The notes: generated from the letters alone by a model not told the origin. A stretch of 64,000 bases of DNA from Saccharopolyspora phatthalungensis (GCF_014203395.1 NZ_JACHIW010000001.1:1364001-1428000), one strand, 5' to 3'; counted from the first letter of the stretch, positions 26,903 through 36,380 are shown. A program made the numbers and translations.

Positions 26903-29900
26903 ATGAGCCATTCGGTTTTTCGCACGTCCAGCCGTGAGAACGAGCGGTTGCGGGTTGAGCTCTTGCATCCGCCCGCCATGTACTACGCGTTGGTGCACAA
27001 CAGGGTTCCGGTGGTGCACCACCTTCGCCTTGAGAATCTTGGCGACGCTGCGGTCGAATCCGTCGACGTCACGCTGGAGCTGGCCGGGCCGGACGGGCCA
27101 CTCGCCGAACCCTGGACTCGGTCTGCGGTGACCGTGCCCGCTGACGGGGTGGTGAGCTGGGACGACTTCCGCGAGTTCGCGCCGGATGCATCGGTACTGA
27201 AGAGCGCCGACGAAGCGTTTCCAGTCACCTATCGCGTCGCCGTGCTAACCGGGGATGGGGCTGATCTCGAACTGTCGGTTCCGTCGCGGATGCTCGCCCA
27301 CAACGAGTGGCTGAGCGCTCCGGCGCTCTATGAGTCGATTTCCGCTTTCGTACAGCCCAACACCGCTGCGGTGCAGCAGGTTCTGCGGGCAGCCGGAGCA
27401 TTGCTCCTGCGGGAGACCGGCTCCAGCTCGCTGCAGGGCTATCAGGCGGGGCCGAAACGTGCGGTGCAGATCGGCGCGGCCCTGTACGAAGCGTTGCGCG
27501 AGCACGCGATCACCTACGTCGGCATGCCCGCGTCTTTCGAGGACACTGGTCAGAAGGTTCGCACCACCTCGGAGGTGCTGCGGGACCGTGTAGGCAACTG
27601 CATTGACCTGTCGGTCACCTACGCCGCTTGCCTGGAGGCAGCTGGGCTGCATCCGCTGATCTGGATCGTGCGTGGGCACGCGTTCGCCGGGTTCTTCCTC
27701 AACGAGGAACGGCTACCGGAGAGCGTGTCGCTGGAACCGTCGCAGATGATCAACGTGGTCGAGTCCGCCAAGGCTGTCGCCGTCGAGCTCACCGGGATCG
27801 GCCCCGGCGCGGACTCCGTCGACTTCGCCGGGGCAGTTCGGCTGGGCCGTGCCCACCTGCGGGGGCCGCGTGACCTCTACGGCATGGTCGACGTCCACCT
27901 CGCGCACCGCTCCGACATCCGGCCGATGCCCTCGGCGGATGCCGTGGTCCCAGAGGCCGTTGAGGAGGTGCCGCCATCGGTGACGCAGAGCCGTCTCGCC
28001 CTTCCGGACGAGCTGATCGCCAGCGGTGTGCTCGACGAGGAGGAAAACCTCGAACAGCAGGCCACCACCAGCGATGCGCCACCGCGGATCGGAGCTTGGC
28101 GGCGCGCCTTGCTCGATCTGAGCCTGCGCAACCCCCTGCTCAAGCTCCCCAAGCGCGGCAAAGGACTTGACCTGCACATTCCCGCCGGGTCGCTGAAAGA
28201 CCTAGATGACCTGGTGCACACGGGGAAGCCGCTCAACATCGTGGCCCAGGACGTCCTCGGCGGTGTCCACGAGTTGCAGGGCGTCCGGCGCGCCCAAGAG
28301 CTTCCCGACGAGATCGTGGCGAACGAACTCGTGGCCGATCGCCGCGTCTACGCATCGGTGACCCAGGCCCGCTACGTCGACCGCATGCGGGAGCTGCAGC
28401 GTGCGGCACGAACCGTGGAGCAGGAAACCGGTAGCAACTACCTGTACCTCACCCTCGGTTCGATGGTGCACCCAACTCCGACCGGTGAGGCGCACGCACC
28501 GCTTTTCGTACTTCCGGTGCGCATCGAGGGTGGCACCGGACGTCGGCCCTACACGGTGGTCGTCGATGGTGACGAGCTCGCCGCACCCAACCACTGCCTG
28601 GTGCAGTGGCTGCGGCAGAAGCACGGTGTCGAGATTCCCGTGCTGCAGAACCCGATCCTCGACGGCGCCGGCATCGACATCGGCGCATCGCTGCGCGCGA
28701 TCAGGCAGGGACTCGTCGACAACAACCTCAACTTCCGCATCGATGAGACGGCGAGCCTGCGGCTGCTGGAGTTCTCCACGTTCCAGATGTGGCGTGATCT
28801 CACGCAGCACTGGGAGAGCTTCATGCAGAACCCGCTGGTCCGGCACCTCGTGGAGAACCCCGGCCAGCCGATGGGTGGTACCGCGCCGGTCGACGTGGAC
28901 ATCGACGAGACCGAGCTGCTCCTGCCGATCGCCGCGGACGGCTCGCAGATGCGGGCCATCGCACTCGCCGAGCAAGGCCATTCCTTCGTCCTGGAGGGCC
29001 CGCCCGGCACCGGGAAGTCCCAGACGATCATCAATCTCATCGCCCATGCCATGACGTCCGGCAAGACCGTGCTGTTCGTCGCGGAGAAGCAGGCCGCGTT
29101 GGACGTGGTGAAGCGGCGACTCGCCGCGCTCGGACTAGACACGTTCTGCCTGGACGTGCACGGCCGCAAGCAGTCCCAGCGCAGCATCACCCAGCAACTC
29201 AAGGCCGCGATGGAGCGGCAGGTGCCGGCGGATCCCCACGAATGGAGTGCGCTGACGGCCAAGTTCCGGTCCCGGGTCACCGAACTGCTGGAGTACCCCG
29301 AGCAGTTGCACGGCACCAACGGCGCGGGCTTCTCGGTCTGGTCCGGTTATCAGGCGAAGCTGGCGTACGGCGATGGCCCGGCGGCGCCCGTTCCCCCGGG
29401 CTACTTCTCGCTCCCGGAGGAACAGCGTCGTGCTGTCGAAGCCGCCGCTCGGGACTTACCCAGCGCAACGCACTCCGCCCGGCTGCGGCCGCATCACCCG
29501 TGGGCGATCAGCGGACTTCGCAGCGTCGATGGGCTTGCGTCCCAGGCTTTCCTTGCCGCTGCGCAGGAACTTGAGGGCGTGCGGCAGGCTTTCGACCGGC
29601 TTCCGGAGATGCTGCGGCACCGGGTCAGCGCGCTACCACATCCGTTGCAGCTCGGGCAGGTCATCGAGGCAGCCCGGCTTGCCAGGTCGGGAAGGCTCCC
29701 GGACGCCAACCGAACCGCGGCGGCAACGCGACCTAGGTGGGACGACGTCGTGCAGACAGCGGTGCGAGCCATCGCCCTGTTCCAGCAACAGCACCAGGAC
29801 GCACTCGCGACATTCCGGCCCGAGTTCTTCGTGCATCCTGCCTTCGACAGCCTTCAGACCCAGGCCGCAGAAGCTGGTCGCGGGCTTTTCGGCAAGAAGA

Positions 29901-32770
29901 AGCGCCGCGTGGCGCTGGTCAGCGCATTGCGTGAGCACCTGACTCAGGACGGGGAGCTCGACGAGACGACTGTTCTCGCGAAGCTCCAAGCGGCGTTCCA
30001 AGCGCGACAGGCTGCAGCCGAGATCGCACACAACACCCGCGCGGTGCCTGGGCTGCTGTTGCCGCCGTCCTGGTTGCCGACCCGTCCGGACGCCGCAGCA
30101 GTCGTGCAAGCTGAACACCGCGCCTTGCAGGTGTCGCGAGAAGCCCGTCATCGACTCCCCGAGGTGTGGGAGGCGCTCAGCGGGCTCGGCGCACACGCTC
30201 CGACCGAGGAGTTGGAGCGATTCGTCGGTGCTTGGCAGCGCTGGTTGCAGGTCGTGGGCACAGCTGACGAGGAATTCTCCCGCTGGGCGGCGGATTCCGG
30301 CTGGGCCGCTGCCTGGGCACGCGACGGCCAGGTTTGGGTTACGGACCTCGGTCGCGGTCTGGTCGCGATCCAGCGGTGGGGCGTCGTGCTCGCGCACACC
30401 GATGTGCTGAACAACGCTGGGCTGACCGAGTTCCGCGAGAAAATCCTCGCCGGGGAAGCCCAGTCCGCAGAGATCGAGATGGCGGTACTTCGGGGCATCG
30501 CGCGATCCGCGGTGGACGAACGCCTGCGCACGAGCGCATTGGAGTACTTCGACTCGACGACCCACAACCAGCACGTCGGCGACTACCTGGAATTCGGCGA
30601 AAAGATCCGAGACCGCGTGCCCGAGCAGATCGCTGCTGGGCTCGTCCACGCAGCACAACGCGACTCCGCGTTCCAGGACCGTGCTGGAAAGCTGGTGCGG
30701 CGCTTGGGGGCCCGCAACGATCGGCTCTCCTTCCGGGAAGCCGCGGTCCAATACCCCGACGTCATCAGCCGGTTGACCCCGTGCCTGCTGATGAGCCCGG
30801 CGTCGGTGGCGGCCTTCCTGGAACCAGGGGGCATCGACTTTGACATCGTCGTGTTCGACGAGGCTTCGCAGATCCGCGTTGCGCAGGCTATCGGTGCGAT
30901 GGGACGCGGGAAATCGGTCGTAGTGGTCGGTGACTCCAAGCAGATGCCGCCCACCAGCGTCATGCAGGCCAGCAACACCGACCAGCCGGAAGATTCCACG
31001 GTGCCCGAGGACCTCGACAGCATCCTCTCCGAGTGCGTCGAGTCCGGGCTGCCCCGGGAGTTGCTGACCTGGCACTACCGCAGCACCGACGAGTCCCTCA
31101 TCGCCTTCTCCAACCGGCACTATTACGACGGCAAACTTGCCAGCCTGCCCGCACCGGGCGGCGACGAGTCCGCGGGGATCGTCTGGCGCCGGGTGGACGG
31201 GCACTTCGAGTCGGGCGGCAGCCGGACCAACGTCGTCGAGGCCAGGGCAATCGTTGCGGAGATTTCCCGAATCCTCGCCGACCCGCGCACCGCTGACCGG
31301 TCGATCGGGGTCGTCACATTCAACATCCACCAACGAGACCTGGTGCTGAACCTACTGGAGAGCAGCGACGACAGGAACATCCAACAGGCGCTGATCCGCG
31401 GCGACAACGAGGAGCTGTTCGTCAAGAACCTGGAGAATGTGCAGGGTGACGAACGAGACGTGATCCTGTTCTCACTGGCGTTCTCCCCGGACCCCAAGAC
31501 CGGGCGGGTCCGCCTGCAGCTCGGACCGCTGATCAATGCCGGCGGCGAGCGGCGGCTCAACGTTGCGGTGACCCGAGCTCGTGCCCAGGTGATCGTGTTC
31601 AGCTCGTTCGATCCGGAGCACATCGACCTTACGGCCACCAAGTCCGTCGGTATTCACCACCTGCGCGCGTACCTGGAATTCGCAGCTCGGGGCCTGCACA
31701 GTTCCGGCGATCTCACCGGTCCTCGTCCGAACATCGACCGGATCACCGAGGAGATCGCCGCCGCGATCCGGGCTCGCGGGCACGAGGTGGAAACGCATTA
31801 CGGGCTGTCGAATTTCACCGTCGACATCGCGGTACGCGAACCTGGACACCGGAGCTGGCAGGTTGCAGTCGTGCTCGACGGCCCGGAATGGGCGGCGCGC
31901 CCGACGTTGGCCGACCGGGACGCAGCACCTCGACTACTCACCGACTTGATGAATTGGCCGGACATGGTTCGGGTCTGGCTGCCGCAGTGGATGACGGATA
32001 GGGATGGTGTTCTCGACGGGATCGACCGGGCGGTGGCTGCCGTATCAGTGCAGGATGAGCCGACACCAGTCGAGGAGTCCCCGGTGCTGGACGGGGAATG
32101 GCCAACTCAGGCGGAGAAGACAACAACGATCGAGGTGGTGCCGACCATCGAGGTCGAGGAGGACCGACCAATCCTGCGCGACGTTGTCGTGATTCCCGAA
32201 ACTGCCGAAACCGATCCCGGCACGGCGGTCGAGGAGTTCGTTCCGTTCGAACCGGTCCCGGTCGGCACCCGCGAGCAGCTCGACGAATTGGCGCATGACA
32301 AATCCGTGCAGCTGTTGGTCCGGGAATGCATGGATAAGGTGATTGCCTGCGAGGGCCCGATCGAGATCGACCGGTTGATGAAGCTGGTCAGCAAGTGCTT
32401 CGGACTACAGAGGTTGTCCGCCGACCGGAACCAGTTGTTACAGCGGTATCTGCCGCGGCGGTACCACGTCACAGGCGGTTTCAACACCAAGTTCGTTTGG
32501 CCAGACCACCGCGATCCGGCGACCTGGCCGGGCTTCCGACCCAACTCCAAACAGAACGGTCGGCAATTCGATGAAATCTCGCCGGAAGAAATCGTCAACG
32601 CGATGTGTCATGCGTGCGACACCGGACGTGCCAACGACACCAAGCAGCTCTTCCGAACGACGAGAGAATTGCTGGGGTTCGGCAAAACCACCAAGTCAAT
32701 GGAGCACCGCTTCGGCAGAGCGATGACCGATGGAGCGGCGGAAGGGCGCCTACCACAGCTCGCGGACTGA
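26903..32770 (+). CDS. DUF4011 SF1 helicase with MTES_1575-type nuclease and DUF3320 domains
   Basis: This 1955-aa protein combines several modules: an N-terminal beta-rich region with a transglutaminase-like segment (VRDRVGNCIDLSVTYAACLE, LIWIVRGHAF, about 225-260), DUF4011 (AWRRALLDLSLRNPLLKL, about 400-450), SF1 helicase motifs GPPGTGKSQTIINL (about 700), FDEASQIRVAQAIG (about 1316), GDSKQMPP and NVAVTRARAQ (about 1554), a PD-(D/E)xK-like MTES_1575 domain (about 1612-1706, FTVDIAVREPG then VVLDGPEW), and a C-terminal DUF3320 (CEGPIEIDRLMKLVSKCFGL, about 1815). The ATG 26903 is preferred over a TTG at 26879; no strong ribosome site is visible. It is the likely effector of the kinase-helicase unit. 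Confidence 0.88.
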   Translation: MSHSVFRTSSRENERLRVELLHPPAMYYALVHNRVPVVHHLRLENLGDAAVESVDVTLELAGPDGPLAEPWTRSAVTVPADGVVSWDDFREFAPDASVLKSADEAFPVTYRVAVLTGDGADLELSVPSRMLAHNEWLSAPALYESISAFVQPNTAAVQQVLRAAGALLLRETGSSSLQGYQAGPKRAVQIGAALYEALREHAITYVGMPASFEDTGQKVRTTSEVLRDRVGNCIDLSVTYAACLEAAGLHPLIWIVRGHAFAGFFLNEERLPESVSLEPSQMINVVESAKAVAVELTGIGPGADSVDFAGAVRLGRAHLRGPRDLYGMVDVHLAHRSDIRPMPSADAVVPEAVEEVPPSVTQSRLALPDELIASGVLDEEENLEQQATTSDAPPRIGAWRRALLDLSLRNPLLKLPKRGKGLDLHIPAGSLKDLDDLVHTGKPLNIVAQDVLGGVHELQGVRRAQELPDEIVANELVADRRVYASVTQARYVDRMRELQRAARTVEQETGSNYLYLTLGSMVHPTPTGEAHAPLFVLPVRIEGGTGRRPYTVVVDGDELAAPNHCLVQWLRQKHGVEIPVLQNPILDGAGIDIGASLRAIRQGLVDNNLNFRIDETASLRLLEFSTFQMWRDLTQHWESFMQNPLVRHLVENPGQPMGGTAPVDVDIDETELLLPIAADGSQMRAIALAEQGHSFVLEGPPGTGKSQTIINLIAHAMTSGKTVLFVAEKQAALDVVKRRLAALGLDTFCLDVHGRKQSQRSITQQLKAAMERQVPADPHEWSALTAKFRSRVTELLEYPEQLHGTNGAGFSVWSGYQAKLAYGDGPAAPVPPGYFSLPEEQRRAVEAAARDLPSATHSARLRPHHPWAISGLRSVDGLASQAFLAAAQELEGVRQAFDRLPEMLRHRVSALPHPLQLGQVIEAARLARSGRLPDANRTAAATRPRWDDVVQTAVRAIALFQQQHQDALATFRPEFFVHPAFDSLQTQAAEAGRGLFGKKKRRVALVSALREHLTQDGELDETTVLAKLQAAFQARQAAAEIAHNTRAVPGLLLPPSWLPTRPDAAAVVQAEHRALQVSREARHRLPEVWEALSGLGAHAPTEELERFVGAWQRWLQVVGTADEEFSRWAADSGWAAAWARDGQVWVTDLGRGLVAIQRWGVVLAHTDVLNNAGLTEFREKILAGEAQSAEIEMAVLRGIARSAVDERLRTSALEYFDSTTHNQHVGDYLEFGEKIRDRVPEQIAAGLVHAAQRDSAFQDRAGKLVRRLGARNDRLSFREAAVQYPDVISRLTPCLLMSPASVAAFLEPGGIDFDIVVFDEASQIRVAQAIGAMGRGKSVVVVGDSKQMPPTSVMQASNTDQPEDSTVPEDLDSILSECVESGLPRELLTWHYRSTDESLIAFSNRHYYDGKLASLPAPGGDESAGIVWRRVDGHFESGGSRTNVVEARAIVAEISRILADPRTADRSIGVVTFNIHQRDLVLNLLESSDDRNIQQALIRGDNEELFVKNLENVQGDERDVILFSLAFSPDPKTGRVRLQLGPLINAGGERRLNVAVTRARAQVIVFSSFDPEHIDLTATKSVGIHHLRAYLEFAARGLHSSGDLTGPRPNIDRITEEIAAAIRARGHEVETHYGLSNFTVDIAVREPGHRSWQVAVVLDGPEWAARPTLADRDAAPRLLTDLMNWPDMVRVWLPQWMTDRDGVLDGIDRAVAAVSVQDEPTPVEESPVLDGEWPTQAEKTTTIEVVPTIEVEEDRPILRDVVVIPETAETDPGTAVEEFVPFEPVPVGTREQLDELAHDKSVQLLVRECMDKVIACEGPIEIDRLMKLVSKCFGLQRLSADRNQLLQRYLPRRYHVTGGFNTKFVWPDHRDPATWPGFRPNSKQNGRQFDEISPEEIVNAMCHACDTGRANDTKQLFRTTRELLGFGKTTKSMEHRFGRAMTDGAAEGRLPQLAD

Positions 32771-33219
32771 CCGCCTCGTCGTGGATGGTCAACGGGACTT
32801 GTCGCTGATCGACTCGGTAGCCGGGGGGTCGGCCCGACCGGGATGTCAGCGGATGACGTCGTTGACGAGCTTTGGATTCTGTTGCAGAAGGTCGTCAGGA
32901 CCTTTGCAGCGAGATTGGTGTGCGCGACACCGTCGACGAACGCTGCCCGGCCCTTAAATCTCTCGGCTTGCCCGCGACCGCCATAAGCCTGCCTCGCTAG
33001 CGACTCCCGCTTGTGCGGGTTCGGCAAGTGCCTCACGGGTATCTCGGTCATCACGCACGATCGCCCCGAGCGCGGGGGCGACGCACTACCTTCACTGTGC
33101 CGGAAACCAGCAGTTCACGGCGGGTGCTGCCCTGTGTAGATGCTGTACGAGCCTCGCCGGGGGCGCAAAACCCAGGTAGACCCCGTGGGGGCAGATCTCA
33201 TCCGAGATCAACCCCTGCT
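32771..33219. other. 449-nt junction region between the island and the decayed integrase
   Basis: No supported gene is present. An ATG ORF at 32843-32986 (48 aa, MSADDVVDELWILLQKVVRT...) is open but has no ribosome site and is of doubtful reality. Short hairpins are visible at 32886-32902 (AAGGTC/GACCTT type) and near 33006-33019 (CCCGC/GCGGG). An attachment site or excisionase remnant could be expected next to an integrase, but no direct repeat can be identified from this window alone. Confidence 0.3.
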
Positions 33220-33541
33220 TTATACCCACCTTCGCGTCAGCCTTCTAGCTTGCATGTTCGCCAGCGCTCTGGCTGCCGAGCCGCTGGCGGCCTTGGGGTT
33301 CATGTACACGTCCTGGGTCATGCTGACCTTCTCGTGGCCGAGGTAGTCCGCGATCTCGCGAGCGGTAAGGTCGGCCCGTCGAGCACCCTGGCAACCAGGT
33401 GCCGGAAGGCATGGGATGGAGTCCTTCCCACTGCGATTCCTTCATGGCCTCTCGCAGGTGAGCGCGGGTCGCATAGCGTTCTCGTCGACGTCGGATACAC
33501 CCATTTCGACTACCTAATAGAAAACTGGTGTTGAACCTCAC
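33220..33541 (-). pseudogene. C-terminal remnant of a tyrosine recombinase (integrase)
   Basis: Reading the minus strand through at least two frameshifts gives the catalytic end of a phage-type integrase: ATRAHLREAMKESQWEG, then HAFRHLVARVLDGP (the H-x-x-R box), then DLTAREIADYLGHEKVSM (LGH box), then the nucleophile tyrosine in TQDVYMNPKAASGSAARAL, ending at a TAA at 33220-33222. The shifts fall near 33410 and near 33370. The N-terminal two thirds are absent, the fragment stopping where the MerR promoter begins. It marks the right edge of the mobile island. Confidence 0.8.
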
Positions 33542-33558
33542 CCTGCGGGAGGTTCTAG
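33531..33558 (+). promoter_or_regulatory. Left half of a MerR-type promoter severed by the IS
   Basis: TTGAAC (33531-33536) is followed by exactly 19 nt containing AACCTC/GAGGTT arms (33534-33554) and then TAG at the IS junction. Joined to the right flank (TAGGGT at 35492-35497), it would be a classical MerR-family promoter with the over-long 19-bp spacer. The regulator gene starts 7 nt beyond the -10, implying a leaderless mRNA. The insertion removed the -35 box and operator from the gene. Confidence 0.65.
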
Positions 33559-33627
33559 GTGGCTGGTGTTTTGGGTTGCTAAGGATCGGGGTGTGTCGGT
33601 GTTCCGTCGGGGTGATCGTTTGGCAGG

Positions 33628-35319
33628 ATGTCGGGGGTGACGTTGGGACGCGCGCCGCGGCAGGGTGATCTGCTGCGATCGACGGTGGATTACTGTGAGG
33701 GCCGGGTCGCGGCGGGTTCGATTTATGGGGTGTTGCATCGGGAGTGCTTCAGTCTGTTCCCGGATGAGATGTTCGCGGATCTGTTCACCGATGTGGGTCG
33801 CCGGTCGGTGCCGCCGATGATCGTGGCGGTGGTGATGGTGTTGCAGCGTGTCGAGGGCCTGTCGGATCGGGAGGCGGTGGAGCGGTTCGCATTTGACACG
33901 CGCTGGAAGTACGCCGCCGGTGGCCTGGATTTCGACTATCCGGGGTTCGTGCACACCGTGCTGGTGGACATGCGGGCCCGGTTGGCCCGCTCGGCTCGGC
34001 CGGACCGGATCTTCGAGACGGTGCTGGATGTCGCGCGTCAGGCGGGTCTGGTCGGGTGCAGGAGGGTGCTGGACTCGACCCCGTTGTATGACGCGGTCGC
34101 GACGATGGACACCATCACCCTGATCCGCTCGGCGATCCGTGGTCTGCTGGCCACCGCTGAGGCCGGACTGGCCGCCCGGTTGCGGGCGGTGCTCACCTCC
34201 GGAGATGACTACGCCGGAGCGGGCAAACCCCTGATCGACTGGGACGACCAGGCCGCCCGGGAGGCGTTGATCGACTCCCGGGCCCGGGACGGGTTCGCGA
34301 TGCTGACCCTGATGGAAGGCCAGAAGTGGACCAAGTGCGTGGATGAGGCCGCGCGCCTGCTGGCCACGGTGCTGGGCCAGGACCTGACCGAAGACAGCGA
34401 CGGGGTGTTCCGGATCGCCCGCCGGGTCGCCCCGGACCGGGTCATCTCCACCGTCGATCCCGAAACCCGCCATGGCCACAAAACGCAGGCCCGCGGTTTC
34501 GACGGCTACAAAGGACATCTCGCCATCGACCCCGACAGTGAGATCGTCACCGCCACCGAAGTCACCCCCGGCAACAGCGGCGACGCCGAGACCGCCGAGA
34601 CCCTCCTGTCCGACATCCTGCCCTCCGAAGCCGAAGCCGAAGCCGAAGCCGAAGCCGAAGCCGAAGCCGAAGCCGAAGCCGAAGCCGAAGCCGAAGCCGA
34701 AGCCGAAGCCGAAGCCGAAGCCGAAGCCGAAGCCGAAGCCGGGGATGAGGGTCAGGCCGCGGTATATGGGGATGCGGCCTATGGGGCGGGGGAATTGCTG
34801 GAAAGGCTGGACGAGAATGGGATCCACAATGGGCTCAAGGTGCAACCGCCGGCTGCGGTGAAAGGCCATTTTCCCAAGGACCGTTTCGATATCGACCTTG
34901 AGCAGCAGACCGTGACCTGCCCGGCCGGGCATACCGCACCCATTCGCGCCCGTGAGCGTCACGCTGGGGCGGCCAACTTCGGCGTCGTGTGCGCCACCTG
35001 CCCGCTGGCCGCACAGTGCACCACCGCCAAGACCGGCCGCACCATCACCATCAGCCCCCACGAAGCCGCACTGGCCGCCGGTCGTGCCCGCCAGACCGAC
35101 CCCGCCTGGAAGGCTGACTACCGCGCCACCAGGCCCAAAGTCGAACGCAAGATCGGCCACCTGATGCGCCACCGCCACGGCGGACGACGGGCCCGTGTCC
35201 GAGGACTGCGGAAAGTGGCCGCTGATTTCTCGCTGCTGGCCGCCGCGGTCAACCTCGCTCGACTGGGCGTGCTCGGGATAACCCGCAAGGCAGGCGGATG
35301 GGCCGTGACGACCGCCTGA
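33628..35319 (+). CDS. IS1182 family transposase
   Basis: This 563-aa DDE transposase has an N-terminal domain typical of the family (FSLFPDEMFADLFTD, PPMIVAVVMVLQRVEGLSDR), the first acidic residue in VLDSTPLYDAVATMD, the second in VYGDAAYGAGELLE, the cysteine-bearing stretch CPAGHTAPIRAR/CATCPLAAQCTTA, and the C-terminal VERKIGHLMRHRHGGRRARV-type helix. ATG 33628 is the first usable start. An in-frame tract of 19 Glu-Ala dipeptides interrupts the region just before the second catalytic Asp. The frame is open throughout, so the enzyme may be functional if the tract is tolerated. Confidence 0.9.
   Translation: MSGVTLGRAPRQGDLLRSTVDYCEGRVAAGSIYGVLHRECFSLFPDEMFADLFTDVGRRSVPPMIVAVVMVLQRVEGLSDREAVERFAFDTRWKYAAGGLDFDYPGFVHTVLVDMRARLARSARPDRIFETVLDVARQAGLVGCRRVLDSTPLYDAVATMDTITLIRSAIRGLLATAEAGLAARLRAVLTSGDDYAGAGKPLIDWDDQAAREALIDSRARDGFAMLTLMEGQKWTKCVDEAARLLATVLGQDLTEDSDGVFRIARRVAPDRVISTVDPETRHGHKTQARGFDGYKGHLAIDPDSEIVTATEVTPGNSGDAETAETLLSDILPSEAEAEAEAEAEAEAEAEAEAEAEAEAEAEAEAEAEAEAGDEGQAAVYGDAAYGAGELLERLDENGIHNGLKVQPPAAVKGHFPKDRFDIDLEQQTVTCPAGHTAPIRARERHAGAANFGVVCATCPLAAQCTTAKTGRTITISPHEAALAAGRARQTDPAWKADYRATRPKVERKIGHLMRHRHGGRRARVRGLRKVAADFSLLAAAVNLARLGVLGITRKAGGWAVTTA
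34627..34740. repeat. (GAAGCC)19 hexanucleotide tandem array inside the transposase gene
   Basis: Nineteen uninterrupted perfect copies of GAAGCC occupy 114 bp and encode (Glu-Ala)19 in the transposase. The opposite strand encodes (Gly-Phe)n. Perfect identity of all units shows recent slippage expansion. As the unit is 6 nt, copy changes keep the reading frame. Confidence 0.95.
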
Positions 35320-35504
35320 CCAGACCAACGCCCAGCCCATCACCAACACCACACGTCCTCCCCACCGATAACCGGCACACGCGACACACAAACCCACCGA
35401 CCACACTCGAAAACGATCGGCAATCACACCCACCGCCCGCCACGCTAAGACCAGAGCAAACACCTCAAAACCCCGTTCGACACCAGCCACCTAGGGTCGT
35501 TGTC

Positions 35505-36278
35505 GTGACCGGAACTGGGGACGGGAAGCAGCCACGATGGAGCGTCGGGGCCTTGGCCAAGGCCACCGGCCTCACCGTGCGGACGCTGCACCACTACGAC
35601 GAGCTCTGCCTACTGCGCCCCGGCGGACGGACCCCCTCGGGCCACCGCAGGTACACCGAGCAGGATCTGCGGCGGCTCTACCAGATCCGCCTGCTCCGCC
35701 AGCTTGGGATGTCCTTGGACGAGATCGGCGACGTGCTGGCCGAGGACGATCCCGGCATCCTTCGCGAGGTGCTCACGGGCCACCTGACCCAGCTCGACGA
35801 CCAGGCGCGCCGGTTGGCGGCGCTGCGCCACCGGACCAGGAACCTGCTGGAACAACTGGACGGTTCGTCGCGCCCCGAACCAGGCGAATTCCTCTCCATG
35901 CTGGGGCGGATGAGCACTGTCGACCAGTACATCACCGAGGAGCAGCACGCTTTCCTAGACGAAAGGGCTGAAGAGCTCGGCGCGGACGGCAGGAGGCAGC
36001 TGGACGCGGAATGGCCCTTGGTGGCGGCGAAACTGGCGCAGCACTACCTGGACAACGACCCGGTGGACGATCCCGAAGTGCAGCGGACCACCCGGCGCCT
36101 GTTCGAGCTGGTCGAGCTTTTCACCGGCGGCGAGCCCGCGATCCGGGAATCGATGGTCCGATTCTTCCGCGAGCAAGGCCCGACAATCCCGCCAGGCGTG
36201 ACGGGAGAGCAGCAGGAGATCGGCGAGGAACTGCTCGACTACGTAGACCGGGCTTACGCGGCCTTGTCCCGCGAATAA
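35505..36278 (+). CDS. MerR-family regulator with TipAS-type effector domain
   Basis: This 257-aa protein has a MerR winged helix (about 9-78: WSVGALAKATGLTVRTLHHY, then GHRRYTEQDLRRLYQIRLLR), a coiled-coil linker and a C-terminal TipAS-like domain (about 145-250). GTG 35505 is selected because it lies 7 nt after a TAGGGT -10 hexamer (35492-35497), making a leaderless transcript. The IS inserted at CTAG 10 nt upstream has displaced the -35 and operator, so normal autoregulated expression should be lost. Open frame upstream of the GTG is IS sequence. The ligand is unknown; TipAS domains bind multiple drugs in other proteins. Confidence 0.85.
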   Translation: MTGTGDGKQPRWSVGALAKATGLTVRTLHHYDELCLLRPGGRTPSGHRRYTEQDLRRLYQIRLLRQLGMSLDEIGDVLAEDDPGILREVLTGHLTQLDDQARRLAALRHRTRNLLEQLDGSSRPEPGEFLSMLGRMSTVDQYITEEQHAFLDERAEELGADGRRQLDAEWPLVAAKLAQHYLDNDPVDDPEVQRTTRRLFELVELFTGGEPAIRESMVRFFREQGPTIPPGVTGEQQEIGEELLDYVDRAYAALSRE

Positions 36279-36380
36279 CTCGACCCGATACCAGGAACTG
36301 ATTTCCAGAAGAAGAACCGCAAAAAAACAACCGGCGCATGGTGCCAGTTGCTCGTCGAATTCTGGCCACGGAGGGAAAAC

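Larger units (their letters stand above)
33559..35490 (+). mobile_element. IS1182-family insertion sequence, intact
   Basis: The element is bounded by perfect 11-bp inverted repeats GTGGCTGGTGT (33559-33569) and ACACCAGCCAC (35480-35490) and flanked by a CTAG target duplication (33555-33558 and 35491-35494). It carries one full-length transposase gene (33628-35319). Clean ends, an intact frame and an undamaged duplication indicate a recent insertion. CTAG-type palindromic targets fit the IS1182 family. Its 3' non-coding part (35320-35490) is unusually rich in C and A. Confidence 0.88.

Noticed and set aside
32843..32986. 48-aa plus-strand ORF after the giant helicase
   Set aside because: No ribosome site and no family resemblance; kept only as a note in the junction entry.
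33000..33220. tRNA gene as integration target of the island
   Set aside because: A short CCCGC/GCGGG hairpin and GGTTCG-like string are present, but no cloverleaf can be folded around them.
34627..34740. CRISPR or satellite origin for the GAAGCC run
   Set aside because: It is a simple in-frame hexanucleotide expansion within a transposase gene.
33538..35490. 650-aa minus-strand open frame with a Gly-Phe repeat
   Set aside because: It mirrors the IS1182 transposase and the GAAGCC array; the real frame has the DDE transposase signatures.
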